DNA of 5,836 nucleotides from Kiritimatiellia bacterium (GTDB lineage: Bacteria; Verrucomicrobiota; Kiritimatiellia; UBA8416; SLMC01), in the NCBI GenBank assembly GCA_007133745.1, contig SLMC01000107.1, positions 1 to 5,836 of the forward strand, read 5' to 3'. The position numbers were made by a program, and so were the translations under genes. This document shows, piece by piece, positions 5,733-5,836 of this stretch (the first letter of the stretch is position 1; each line of letters starts with the position of its first letter). The notes below the pieces were generated by a model that did not search any database, was not told the DNA's origin, and saw nothing but the letters and a program-made list of their open reading frames with translations.

Positions 5733-5810
5733 TCAGCACGACGCGCACATTTTCGCCGTTTCAGGGATAACGGCCTGGCAATGCGGACAGCTTCTGGTGG
5801 GTTCGGCCAT
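5733..5810 (-). CDS. 25-residue zinc-ribbon microprotein, or C-terminus of a longer protein
   Basis: Reading from the ATG at 5810 gives 25 codons containing CPHC, ten residues, then CASC, directly followed by TGA. This is the CxxC-x(n)-CxxC zinc-ribbon pattern found at the ends of many bacterial membrane and signalling proteins. The frame stays open upstream of the ATG to the window edge (5836), so it may be the tail of a longer zinc-ribbon protein whose start lies outside. The ribosome-binding site for the ATG is weak: GGAAG lies 4 nt away and AAGGA 14 nt away. It is on the same strand as the DUF6868-like gene, 27 nt upstream of it. The cysteine motif is clear; whether the protein is really this small is open. 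Confidence 0.55.
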   Translation of the reverse strand: MAEPTRSCPHCQAVIPETAKMCASC

Positions 5811-5836
5811 GACGCTTCCGGCTTTCCTTGGCAAAG

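Overview
The window is GC-rich and gene-dense, with strong Shine-Dalgarno sequences (AAGGAG/GGAGG) before most genes. The tandem flavoprotein paralogs, the cysteine-rich PocR-type AraC regulator and the DUF6868-like small membrane protein together suggest a member of the PVC superphylum (Lentisphaerota, Kiritimatiellota or Verrucomicrobiota). That assignment is inference from protein style; there is no rRNA or marker gene here.

Left half (1-2896): two complete 442-residue FAD-dependent oxidoreductases lie in tandem on the minus strand, offset by exactly 1543 bp. They are mosaic copies. The last 69 residues are identical, and the first 198 nt of the window match 1544-1741 with only three silent differences. 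The middle of the proteins has diverged and carries two compensating 4-residue indels. The 214-nt spacer between them holds two copies of a roughly 57-60 bp repeat built of 8-bp units. The tail of a third copy forms the left edge of the window, so the repeat structure probably continues leftwards.

Centre (2897-4019): a 301-nt divergent intergenic region leads to a plus-strand AraC-family regulator with an N-terminal PocR-like sensor domain. A divergently placed regulator suggests that it controls the flavoprotein genes. A 9-bp direct repeat (acgattacg, period 13) just upstream of the nearer oxidoreductase is the best operator candidate visible.

Right half (4020-5836): a 580-nt region with no convincing gene contains several simple or interspersed repeats: a tandem 23-mer, ggtcag-type repeats, and period-8 GT/AC tracts in inverted orientation. 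Then come minus-strand genes. In order of transcription from the right edge these are a possible 25-residue zinc-ribbon protein (or the end of a longer one), an 80-residue DUF6868-like membrane protein, a 163-bp imperfect palindrome resembling a MITE that overlaps the DUF6868 stop codon, and a small M50-type membrane metallopeptidase that uses a TTG start. No RNA genes, CRISPR array or transposase were found.
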